Assembly: GCF_000198775.1 (NCBI RefSeq)
Contig: NC_014718.1
Span: forward strand, 192,716-226,063
DNA from: Mycetohabitans rhizoxinica HKI 454
GTDB taxonomy: Bacteria > Pseudomonadota > Gammaproteobacteria > Burkholderiales > Burkholderiaceae
Direction: 5' to 3'
DNA length: 33,348 nucleotides
Shown here: piece by piece, positions 7,160-14,357 of the stretch
Numbering within the stretch: the first letter of the stretch is position 1
Layout: each line of letters opens with the position of its first letter
The notes under the pieces: model-generated
What the model saw: only the letters and a program-made list of their open reading frames with translations
What the model was told of the DNA's origin: nothing
The model's database searches: none
Position numbers and translations under genes: made by a program

Positions 7160-10100
7160 CGTGCCTCCTGCGGCGGCGGCTGGGTTTCGTCGTTACGCAC
7201 ACGGAACCACGTAGCGTACAGCGCGGGCAGGTAGAACAGCGTCAATATGGTGGCGCTGGTGATACCGCCCATCAGCGCAGTCGCCATCGGGCCGAAGAAA
7301 TTGCTGCGCAGTAGCGGGATCAGTGCCAGCACCGCAGCGGCGGCAGTCAGTGTGATGGGCCTGAAACGGCGTACCGTCGCGCCGACGATGGCGGCAAGGC
7401 GGCCATGTCCGGCCGCGATATCCTGCTCGATTTGATCGACCAGGATCACGGAGTTACGCATGATGATGCCGAACATCGCGATCACGCCGAGCAATGCGAC
7501 GAAGCCAAACGGCTGGCCGAACGCGAGCAGTGCGGCAACTACGCCGATTAGCCCGAGCGGTGCGGTCAACACCACCATCATCACGCGAGAGAAGCTTTGC
7601 AACTGGATCATCAGCAAGGTCAGCACGGCGATGATCATCAGCGGCAGTTGCGCATTGATCGATGCTTGCGCCTTCGCGTTTTCCTCTACCGAACCGCCGA
7701 CCTCGATGCGATAGCCTATCGGCAGTTTCGCACGCAGCCCCGCCAATGCCTTGTCGATCGACTTTGTGACGTCGATGCCCTGGGCGCCGCCGCGCACATC
7801 GGACTGCACCGTGATCGTTGGTTGCCGATCGCGCTCCCAGATCACCGCGTATTCGAGCCCATACGACAGTTGCCCGAGCGTGCCGAGCGGCACAGGCCCG
7901 GACGGCGTGGGCATCGCCAGCGACGCGAGCGCCGACGGGTCAACACGCTCGTTGTGGGGCGCGCGCAAGTCTACCCCGATCAGCTTGTCACGCTCGCGGT
8001 ATTGCGTGACCGTGTAGCCGGACAGCGACATCTGCAGGAAGCTGGCAATATCCTGCGACGATACGCCCAACTCGCGAGCCTTGGCCTGATCGACCACCCA
8101 ATGCACCGAGCGCTGTCCCGGCTCGTCCCAGTCGAATTGGACGTTGCGCGTGCGAGCGTCGTCCTGCATCACTGAGGCGACTTGTGTGGCGATTGAGCGT
8201 ACCGTCGCGATGTCGTCGCCGCTGACGCGGAATTGCACCGGATAGCCGATCGGTGGGCCATTCTCCAGTCGGGACAGCCGTGTGCGAACGCCACTGAAGT
8301 CGGTCGTGAGTTTGTCGTCAAGAAAGCGCGCGAGCGTGTCACGGTCCTTCACGGACTTTGCGGTGACGACGAACTGCGCGAAGTTGGGCAGTTGCAGTTG
8401 CTGGTCTAGCGGCAGGTAGAAGCGCGGCGCGCCGCTGCCCACGAAGCTGACCGCATGATCGATCTCCGGCCGCCCTTTGAGCAGCGCCTCAATGCGCTGC
8501 GTTTCCCGCAACGTCGCGTCGAACGATGCGCTTTCGGTCAGCCGCACGTCGATCAACAGCTCTGGCCGCTCCGAACTCGGGAAGAACTGCTGCGCGACTA
8601 GCCCGAAGCCGCCGAGCGCGACCACGAAAAGCACGAACGTCACAACCAGCACGGCAAAGCGGCGCTTGACGCACCAGGTGATCCATACGCGCAGGCGTGC
8701 ATAAAAGGGCGTGTCGTAGATATCATGCTCGTGTTCTTGTTCTTGTTCTTGTTCGTGCCCATTCCGTTGCTTGTGTCCGTATACTGGCTTCTGTTCGCGT
8801 TCGTCTGCGTGCCTCCGCGCTTCGGGAACAGCAGGCCGCTTGCGCTCGGGCAGCAGGTGATAGCCGAGCAGCGGGATCACGATCACCGCGGCGAGCCACG
8901 ATAACAGCAGCGCGATCGCTGAAACCTCAAAGATCGACCGGGTGTATTCGCCGGTGGCCGACTTGGCCAACGCGATCGGCAGAAAACCGGATACGGTTAC
9001 CAGCGTGCCGGTGAGCATGGGAAACGCGGTGCTGGTGTACGCGAATGCAGCCGCTTTCGCGCGGCTCCAGCCTTGTTCGAGCTTGACTGCCATCATCTCA
9101 ACCGCAATGATCGCATCATCGACCAGTAGGCCGAGGGCGAGCACCAGCGTGCCCAGCGACACCTTATGTAGCCCGATATTGAACACGCCCATCACCAGCG
9201 CGGTCACGGCCAGCACGATCGGGATCGAGATGACCACGACCATCCCGGTGCGCAGCCCGAGCGATACGAGGCTGACCACCAGCACGATGCCGACCGCCTC
9301 GGCGACGGCCTCCATAAAGTCGTCCACCGAATGCGACACGGCGTGCGGCATGCTGGAGACCTCGGTCAGCGCCAGCCCGGCAGGCAACTGCGTGCGCAAC
9401 TGCTGGACGCGCGCGTCCAGCGCCTTGCCGAGCTTGATCACGTCGCCGTCTGGTTGCATCGTCACGCCGATGCCGAGCACTGGGCGGCCGTTGAAGCGCA
9501 TCTGCGTGACCGGCGGATCATCGTAGCCGCGGCGGATCGTGGCGATGTCCCCCAGCCGGAATGAATGGTTGTTGATGCGCACCAGCGTATCGGCGAGCGC
9601 GTCGACATGATTGTATTGGCCACTCGGCCGCACAAACACGCGGTCATCGGCGGTGGTCAGCACGCCGGCCGCAGCGACGGCGTTTTGCGTGTCGATCGCA
9701 TGGGCGAGTTGTTGGGGGCTGATGCCGAGCCGGGACAACTGTGCGTTCGAAATTTCGATATAGATGTGCTGGTTTGGATCGCCGAAATAATCGACTTTTG
9801 CGACGCCGGGCACGCGCAGCAACTCGCCGCGCAACTGGTCTGCGTAGTCGTGCAACTGCGCGGCGGAAAATCCGTCGCCCTCCAGCGCATAGATGTTCGT
9901 GTAGACGTCGCCGAACTCGTCGTTGAAAAAGGGTCCCTGCACGCCGGGCGGCAAGGTAGGGGCGATGTCGCTGATCTTCTTGCGGACCTGGTACCACGTG
10001 TCTGGCACGGTCGAGGCTGGGGCTGAATCCTTGATCGTGAAGAACAGCAGCGACTCACCAGGGCGCGAGTAGCTGCGCAGGAAGTCGATCTTTGGGGTTT

Positions 10101-10368
10101 CTTGCAGCTTGCGGGCGAGCCGGTCGGTGATGTGTTGCTGGACTTGCTGGGCATCGGCGCCGGGCCACCGTGTCTGGATCACCATCACTTTGAAGGTGAA
10201 GGGCGGATCTTCCGATTGCGACAGATTCCGGTACGACAGGATGCCCGCAAGCGTGACTAGCACCAACACGAAGACCACCAATGCCTGGTGTCGCAGTGTC
10301 CAGGCGGACAAATTGAAGCGGCCTTCGTCATGCGAATGACCAGGCGGTTTGTATGGAGCGCCGGTCAT
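7156..10368 (-). CDS. RND-superfamily efflux pump, inner-membrane permease
   Basis: A 1070-aa resistance-nodulation-division transporter, proton-driven, in the inner membrane. Both membrane halves and two periplasmic porter regions are present. The N-terminus reads LSAWTLRHQALVVFVLVL, then QSEDPPFTFKVMVIQT, a signature of a HAE1-like subgroup distinct from AcrB. The proton-relay pair D417-D418 is in transmembrane helix 4 (LGLLVDDAIIAVEMM). The second half has MFGIIMRNSVILVDQIE. The cytoplasmic loop between the halves is enlarged and charged (about 507-550) and carries a Glu-Gln/Glu-His dipeptide run from a hexanucleotide repeat. The start overlaps the adaptor stop (ATGA) with GGAGG ten bases upstream. 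The pump's substrate cannot be read from the sequence. Confidence 0.95.
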   Translation of the reverse strand: MTGAPYKPPGHSHDEGRFNLSAWTLRHQALVVFVLVLVTLAGILSYRNLSQSEDPPFTFKVMVIQTRWPGADAQQVQQHITDRLARKLQETPKIDFLRSYSRPGESLLFFTIKDSAPASTVPDTWYQVRKKISDIAPTLPPGVQGPFFNDEFGDVYTNIYALEGDGFSAAQLHDYADQLRGELLRVPGVAKVDYFGDPNQHIYIEISNAQLSRLGISPQQLAHAIDTQNAVAAAGVLTTADDRVFVRPSGQYNHVDALADTLVRINNHSFRLGDIATIRRGYDDPPVTQMRFNGRPVLGIGVTMQPDGDVIKLGKALDARVQQLRTQLPAGLALTEVSSMPHAVSHSVDDFMEAVAEAVGIVLVVSLVSLGLRTGMVVVISIPIVLAVTALVMGVFNIGLHKVSLGTLVLALGLLVDDAIIAVEMMAVKLEQGWSRAKAAAFAYTSTAFPMLTGTLVTVSGFLPIALAKSATGEYTRSIFEVSAIALLLSWLAAVIVIPLLGYHLLPERKRPAVPEARRHADEREQKPVYGHKQRNGHEQEQEQEHEHDIYDTPFYARLRVWITWCVKRRFAVLVVTFVLFVVALGGFGLVAQQFFPSSERPELLIDVRLTESASFDATLRETQRIEALLKGRPEIDHAVSFVGSGAPRFYLPLDQQLQLPNFAQFVVTAKSVKDRDTLARFLDDKLTTDFSGVRTRLSRLENGPPIGYPVQFRVSGDDIATVRSIATQVASVMQDDARTRNVQFDWDEPGQRSVHWVVDQAKARELGVSSQDIASFLQMSLSGYTVTQYRERDKLIGVDLRAPHNERVDPSALASLAMPTPSGPVPLGTLGQLSYGLEYAVIWERDRQPTITVQSDVRGGAQGIDVTKSIDKALAGLRAKLPIGYRIEVGGSVEENAKAQASINAQLPLMIIAVLTLLMIQLQSFSRVMMVVLTAPLGLIGVVAALLAFGQPFGFVALLGVIAMFGIIMRNSVILVDQIEQDIAAGHGRLAAIVGATVRRFRPITLTAAAAVLALIPLLRSNFFGPMATALMGGITSATILTLFYLPALYATWFRVRNDETQPPPQEAR
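8732..8755. repeat. Hexanucleotide repeat (TGTTCT)x3 plus one variant in the RND gene
   Basis: Three perfect TGTTCT units and a fourth TGTTCG in tandem, flanked by degenerate copies. They encode alternating acidic/polar residues (EQEQEQEHEH, about 539-548) in the cytoplasmic loop joining the two halves of the pump. Unit length again preserves frame. Confidence 0.88.
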
Positions 10369-11585
10369 AGTGCGAAATCCTCCGGATGCAGCGGCGCAAC
10401 GGGCTTGACCTGCTCACCCGCGCTGACCGTGTGCACGCCGCGTAGCACGACGCGCTCGCCGTCGGTCAGTCCGGCGCTGACCACCACGCTGCGCTCCGTG
10501 TAGTGCGACACCGTGACCGGGCGCAGTTCCAGCGTGCCCACATCTTGTTTGTGCGCATCGCGCGGCTGGCCGGCGTCGCGCGACGCGGCATTGGCACGAA
10601 TCACCCATACCGCGGGGCGTTCGTTTTGATGAAACAGTGCGGTGGCGGGCAGGACGATGTCATGGTTGAGCGCCGCACGCGTGGCGTCCGGCTGAAAGGC
10701 CACGCGGGCAGTCATGCCCAGGCGCACCGTGTCGGCGCCGCCGTGGGGCAACTCGAGCGTGAGCTTGGCGCGATAGGTCCGGCTGGCCGGATCGGCGCAC
10801 GGCGCCAACTCGCGCAGCGTCGCGGTGAACGCCTGGCCAGGCAACGCGGCAAGCGTGACGCTGGCCTTCGCGCCGAGACCGATGAAAGCCAGGGTGCGCT
10901 CCGGCAGGTCGCAGATCACGTCCCGCGCGCCAGACCACGCGAGTTGGTAGACTGCTTGTCCGGCCGACAGGTTCTGTCCAGTGTCGGCTAGTTCCTGCGT
11001 AATTACCCCCTCGTGGTCAGCGACGAGCGTGGTATAGCCGAGCTGATCCTTCGCCAGCGCGGCTTGCTGAGCGGCGACATCGCGCTGCGCGAGGGCCGCG
11101 GCATGGTTGTCCTCGGTTTGCTCCAGTTGCAGCTTGCTAATCAGGTTTGACTGCGCTTGCGCGCGGTCGCGCTCGAGCTGCTGCCGGGCGAACAGCAGCC
11201 GGTGTTCGGCCGCGCGCAACTGTGCGGCGGCGCTCGCGGCGTTCTTGCGCGCATCGGCGGGATCGAGTTGCGCGACGATCTGACCGGCGTGCACGGCGTC
11301 GCCCAGATGGACCCGGCGCTCGATCAGTTTGCCGCCGACGCGAAACGACAGCGGCGTCGAGAATCGTGCGGCCACCTCGCCGGGAACGGTTGTCGCGGCC
11401 ATGGCGCCGGCTGTGGCGCTGTGCACGGTAGCCGCCACGACCGGTCGAGCGGGCGCGGCCGGTGCAGCACGGTCGCGGCACGCGTTAAGCAGCACGAGCG
11501 CGCTCAGCACGCTGGCGATGGCGGTGCCGCACGGCGCCAGGCGCGGGCGACGACGTGAGGCGGAAGGCAAGACAAGAGCTTTCAC
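10365..11585 (-). CDS. RND efflux periplasmic adaptor (membrane fusion lipoprotein)
   Basis: A 406-aa membrane-fusion protein linking the RND pump with the outer-membrane channel. A signal peptide ends in the lipobox LLNAC (C36 from this start), so it is probably lipid-anchored in the inner membrane. Then follow a lipoyl/barrel-sandwich half (GGKLIERRVHLGDAVHAGQIVAQL), an alpha-helical hairpin (about 95-160), and beta-barrel and proximal domains. I chose the GTG at 11585 because GGAG lies seven bases upstream and the product starts with a normal signal peptide; an ATG at 11639 would add 18 residues without a ribosome site. First gene of the operon; its stop overlaps the pump start by 4 bp (ATGA). 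Confidence 0.92.
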   Translation of the reverse strand: MKALVLPSASRRRPRLAPCGTAIASVLSALVLLNACRDRAAPAAPARPVVAATVHSATAGAMAATTVPGEVAARFSTPLSFRVGGKLIERRVHLGDAVHAGQIVAQLDPADARKNAASAAAQLRAAEHRLLFARQQLERDRAQAQSNLISKLQLEQTEDNHAAALAQRDVAAQQAALAKDQLGYTTLVADHEGVITQELADTGQNLSAGQAVYQLAWSGARDVICDLPERTLAFIGLGAKASVTLAALPGQAFTATLRELAPCADPASRTYRAKLTLELPHGGADTVRLGMTARVAFQPDATRAALNHDIVLPATALFHQNERPAVWVIRANAASRDAGQPRDAHKQDVGTLELRPVTVSHYTERSVVVSAGLTDGERVVLRGVHTVSAGEQVKPVAPLHPEDFAL

Positions 11586-11687
11586 GGCAACTCCGGCGAG
11601 GGGCGACGGACGCAATGAGCCGATGCGTCGCCCGGACACGCCTGTGATGCGCGTGGCGCCGCATCTGCCCGCTAAATACTGGGTCGC

Positions 11688-11717
11688 ATTTTAATGCACC
11701 GTCGTATCCGAATGCAA
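11688..11717 (-). promoter_or_regulatory. Candidate sigma-70 promoter of the efflux operon
   Basis: On the minus strand TTGCAT (11712-11717) and TAAAAT (11688-11693) are separated by 18 bp, a moderate match to -35/-10 boxes about 100 bp upstream of the adaptor start. Prediction from sequence only. Confidence 0.35.
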
Positions 11718-11719
11718 AG

Positions 11720-11731
11720 ACGTATTTACGT
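11720..11731. promoter_or_regulatory. Candidate TetR operator, ACGTA-TT-TACGT
   Basis: A perfect inverted repeat with 5-bp arms and a 2-bp centre lies between the divergent adaptor and tetR genes, directly beside the predicted -35 box of the efflux operon and 25 bp before the tetR start. Further GACGTA/TACGTC arms recur across the same spacer. Position suggests the repressor's operator; arms are short. Confidence 0.35.
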
Positions 11732-11755
11732 GGCCGATGGTGATACCATACGTCC

Positions 11756-12406
11756 ATGTCGATGTTTCGTGCCCGCCCCCGCCCCCGTACCCGGCTCACG
11801 CGAGAGCAAAGCCGAGAGCAGACGCGTCAGCGTCTGATGGATGCTGCGCAGACGCTTTTTATAAAGAAAGGATTCGACGCGTCCAGCGTCGAGGACGTCG
11901 CCGCGGCAGCCGGCTACACGCGTGGGGCGTTCTATTCGAACTTCAAGGACAAGGCGGAGTTGCTGCTGGCGGTGCTGGAGCGCAATCACGGCGATATTCA
12001 GCAAAAGTTGCAGCGCATTTTCGATCTGCAGAGTAGCGCGCAGGACATCGAGGCGCGGATCTTGACGTACTATAGTACGCTGTACCGCGAGAACAAGTGT
12101 TTCCTGGTGTGGATGCAGGCGCGGTTGCTGGCCACGCGTGACGCGAAGTTTCGCGCGCGACTCAATGCGCTGTCGCAGCAGACCCGCTCGGACATCGCGC
12201 ACTTCATCGATGCACTCTGCGCGCGCCGGCGCATCAGGTCGGTCGTGTCGGCCGCGCAACTCGCGCTTGGCCTGGTGGCGCTGTGCGACGGCATCCAGTT
12301 CTTCCACGCGTCGGATCCGCACGTGACCGACGAAATGACAGAGAAGGTGCTGGCGGCGTTCTTCAGCGCGGCGGTGTTCGGTCATCGGGCGGCAGGGCCC
12401 CGCTGA
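11756..12406 (+). CDS. TetR-family repressor, probable regulator of the efflux operon
   Basis: A 216-aa TetR-type regulator. The N-terminal helix-turn-helix is clear (RLMDAAQTLFIKKGFDASSV then AAAAGYTRGAFYSNFKDKAEL), preceded by a basic Arg/Pro-rich tail. The remaining helices form a ligand-binding and dimer domain with little similarity to named regulators. It is divergent from the adaptor-pump-channel operon with only 170 bp between starts, the usual layout for a local repressor released by a pump substrate (inference). ATG 11756 is used; ATG 11762 is possible. No clear ribosome site precedes either. It converges on the DUF2795-like gene with a 23-bp gap. Confidence 0.9.
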   Translation: MSMFRARPRPRTRLTREQSREQTRQRLMDAAQTLFIKKGFDASSVEDVAAAAGYTRGAFYSNFKDKAELLLAVLERNHGDIQQKLQRIFDLQSSAQDIEARILTYYSTLYRENKCFLVWMQARLLATRDAKFRARLNALSQQTRSDIAHFIDALCARRRIRSVVSAAQLALGLVALCDGIQFFHASDPHVTDEMTEKVLAAFFSAAVFGHRAAGPR

Positions 12407-12429
12407 GTGCGTCGCCGCGCGCATACACG

Positions 12430-12648
12430 CTAGGCGGATAGGCCGGGGCCCGCGGCACTGCCGATCCAGCGCGCGACCGACTGCGGATCCGGGTAGTCAC
12501 GCTCGGGCAGCGCCTGCAGCGCGAGCAATACGTCGTTGCTGGCACCCGCCGAGCAGGCAGCAGCCACCAGCGTATCCCGCGTGGCCGGGTAGCGCACGTT
12601 GCGCAGCGTCTGGCTGATTTGTTGGTCGATTGGGTCGGTGGTGCTCAT
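12430..12648 (-). CDS. Small DUF2795-like protein
   Basis: A 72-aa cytoplasmic protein with the pattern of the DUF2795 family: RNVRYPATRDTLVAAACSAG, then NDVLLALQALPERDYPDPQ. That pattern (a small helical module with a YPATRDxLVxAA core) is shared by short bacterial proteins of unknown function. The ATG at 12648 has GGAG nine bases upstream. It converges with tetR and stands about 60 bp downstream of a possible 46-aa reading frame on the same strand. The family is recalled from memory; function unknown. Confidence 0.75.
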   Translation of the reverse strand: MSTTDPIDQQISQTLRNVRYPATRDTLVAAACSAGASNDVLLALQALPERDYPDPQSVARWIGSAAGPGLSA

Positions 12649-12706
12649 TCGTTAGGTCTCCAGATGAAACAACAGGGGGGTAGGCGCATTGGCGATACCG
12701 TGCCGC

Positions 12707-12847
12707 TCATGTTCGGATCTTGACATGCCGCGCGAGCTTGGCGGCAGCGTTGGGCACACCGCTGTCGCACGGCACGATGGCGACGAGCGGCGTGCTGACA
12801 ATGGCCGCGGCCAGTGCCGCCATCGGATGTGACACGGTCAGATTCAT
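12707..12847 (-). CDS. Possible 46-aa hydrophobic peptide
   Basis: A short frame starting at ATG 12847 with GGAGG nine bases upstream. The product (MNLTVSHPMAALAAAIVST... ending AAAKLARHVKIRT) has a hydrophobic stretch of about 20 residues and a basic tail, so a small membrane peptide is conceivable. It lies between the C45 hydrolase and the DUF2795-like gene, same strand, in a 296-bp stretch with no other good candidate. I do not recognise a family. The support is only the ribosome site and composition. Confidence 0.4.
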   Translation of the reverse strand: MNLTVSHPMAALAAAIVSTPLVAIVPCDSGVPNAAAKLARHVKIRT

Positions 12848-12944
12848 GGCGTCGGTCCTCCACTGAAGCGCAATGGCGATGCTTACGCAACCTGCGTGCC
12901 CGTGTTCCTCGAGGGCACGCGCCGCGCTGCGCGCCGGCATGCGG

Positions 12945-14282
12945 TCAACGGACCGCGTCGAACAGCGTCCACGGCTGGGACGCGCGATCGCGCATGTAAC
13001 CGTTGAGCCAATTCCACTGTGGATGGCGGCGCATAAACGCTTGTGCGTCGAACGGCCGGCCGCATGGGTGACCCCAGCGGGCCCACAATTCGAGCCGCAC
13101 CGCCATGTCGCTGTCGACCACCTTGCCGTCGTTGGCCCCCCACGGATTGAACGGACCCTGAGTGGCGCCGCCAAAGCGTGCGTCGTCCAGTTCCAGATGG
13201 CCGCAGAGGGTGCGCGAACTCGGATGATCATCGCGGTCGAGGTACACATCGTAATGGTCGGCGATGATTTCTTTGGCCAGTTCAACATCGATCCGGCCGT
13301 GGTGCTTTTCCATCAGTTGCATCCAGCGCAGTCGGCGCGCACCATTGCGCCGCACGTCGTTGTAGTCGTCCCCCTCGCTGACGCATTCCTGGTTGCGAAT
13401 CTTCAGGTCATTGGCCGTGTTGAAGCCGCTGTAAAAGCCATCCTTGGTGACCTCGAACCCGGAATAATGCAGCCCGAGTTCATAGCGCGCGATTTCGCCG
13501 GTTTTGGTGTCGCCAAGCAGCCAACTGTTCGCGTAGCCGCCGTTGTTGTCGGTCGCGAAGCGCTCGCACCACGAGCCGATGCTATCCGCGTACTGAGTCG
13601 CCTTGCGCGAGCGGTAGAATTCCGGCGAGCCGGAGGTGTTGTAGCCGACAAAATTGGAGATCGTCGTCTCGGTCACCATTAGGCCCGCCGACGTGATCCA
13701 GAAGTCCGTCAGGCTGGAGATGCAGCCGGGCAGCCCCTGCATTAGGATCCGGTTGCCCTGCTCGGGCACGATATCGAAGATCACGTTGAACGCATCGCCA
13801 ACCGCATAGCGGTCCCACGAGTTGTGCGCCATCACGATGCGACCATCGCGCGTGGCGCTGCCGGTTGCAATGAACGCACTGCAGTGATGGCCGAGGCGCC
13901 CGCGCCATGGCTTGCCGGCAAGCTGTGGCCGTGTTTGGCTGACATGCGTGGGCCACCAGCTTTGCAGCAGGTCCATGTAGCCGTTCCAGGCGAGCACCAG
14001 TTCGTAGGGCATCTGCGCGCCATCGGCAATGCCGCGCATCTCGGCGGTGAACTCGTCATCGACACGGTCGGTGAACTGATCGATTGCAGCGTTCACAAAG
14101 GTGTCGAACTCCTCGCCAGTGTCCCACTTGGCCAGGTATTGCGCGGTGCGGATCGCGCTGCTGATCTCGCGGGCGAGTAATTGGCCGTGCTGCAGGCCGC
14201 GCTCGTACGGCGCGCCCTCGATATGCACGAAGATCCAGCCGGCCTGGTCGCGCCGCAGTGTAGGAATCGATTGTTCGGACAT
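12945..14282 (-). CDS. C45 / phospholipase B-like N-terminal nucleophile hydrolase
   Basis: A 445-aa protein with features of the autoproteolytic C45/phospholipase B-like family: EGAPYERGLQHG near residue 22-33, AEMRGIADGA at 80-89, and GHHCSAFIATGSATRDGRIV, in which C134 is the expected nucleophile exposed by self-cleavage, followed by AHNSWD (152-157). Family members cleave amide or acyl-ester bonds (acyltransferases, carcinine hydrolase, lamin-ancestor/PLBD proteins). There is no signal peptide, so a cytoplasmic role is likely, unlike the lysosomal or secreted PLBD proteins. The start at 14282 has a strong ribosome site (GGAGGG, six bases upstream). It is separated from the ClC gene by 75 bp on the same strand. 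Substrate unknown. Confidence 0.8.
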   Translation of the reverse strand: MSEQSIPTLRRDQAGWIFVHIEGAPYERGLQHGQLLAREISSAIRTAQYLAKWDTGEEFDTFVNAAIDQFTDRVDDEFTAEMRGIADGAQMPYELVLAWNGYMDLLQSWWPTHVSQTRPQLAGKPWRGRLGHHCSAFIATGSATRDGRIVMAHNSWDRYAVGDAFNVIFDIVPEQGNRILMQGLPGCISSLTDFWITSAGLMVTETTISNFVGYNTSGSPEFYRSRKATQYADSIGSWCERFATDNNGGYANSWLLGDTKTGEIARYELGLHYSGFEVTKDGFYSGFNTANDLKIRNQECVSEGDDYNDVRRNGARRLRWMQLMEKHHGRIDVELAKEIIADHYDVYLDRDDHPSSRTLCGHLELDDARFGGATQGPFNPWGANDGKVVDSDMAVRLELWARWGHPCGRPFDAQAFMRRHPQWNWLNGYMRDRASQPWTLFDAVR

Positions 14283-14357
14283 GTCGCACCCTCCGAATCC
14301 ATTGTAGTGAATCCGTTGCGCTTTGCCATCGCGGCGGCGCGCCGCACGTGGCGTGGC

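Noticed and set aside
7600..8175. Long open frames antisense to the RND, ClC and other genes
   Set aside because: They mirror codon bias of real genes on the other strand and show no domain of their own.
10006..10020. Sigma-54 promoter TGGCACGGTCGAGGC
   Set aside because: The -12 element reads AGGC instead of TTGC, and it is within the coding region of the pump.
12395..12451. GGGCCCCG / CGGGGCCC inverted repeat between tetR and the DUF2795-like gene as a two-way terminator
   Set aside because: The loop is about 41 nt, both arms are inside coding sequence, and no T-run follows on either strand.
12645..12890. 81-codon minus-strand frame overlapping the 46-aa candidate
   Set aside because: Its product is Arg/His/Cys-rich without structure, and the overlapping frame has the better ribosome site.
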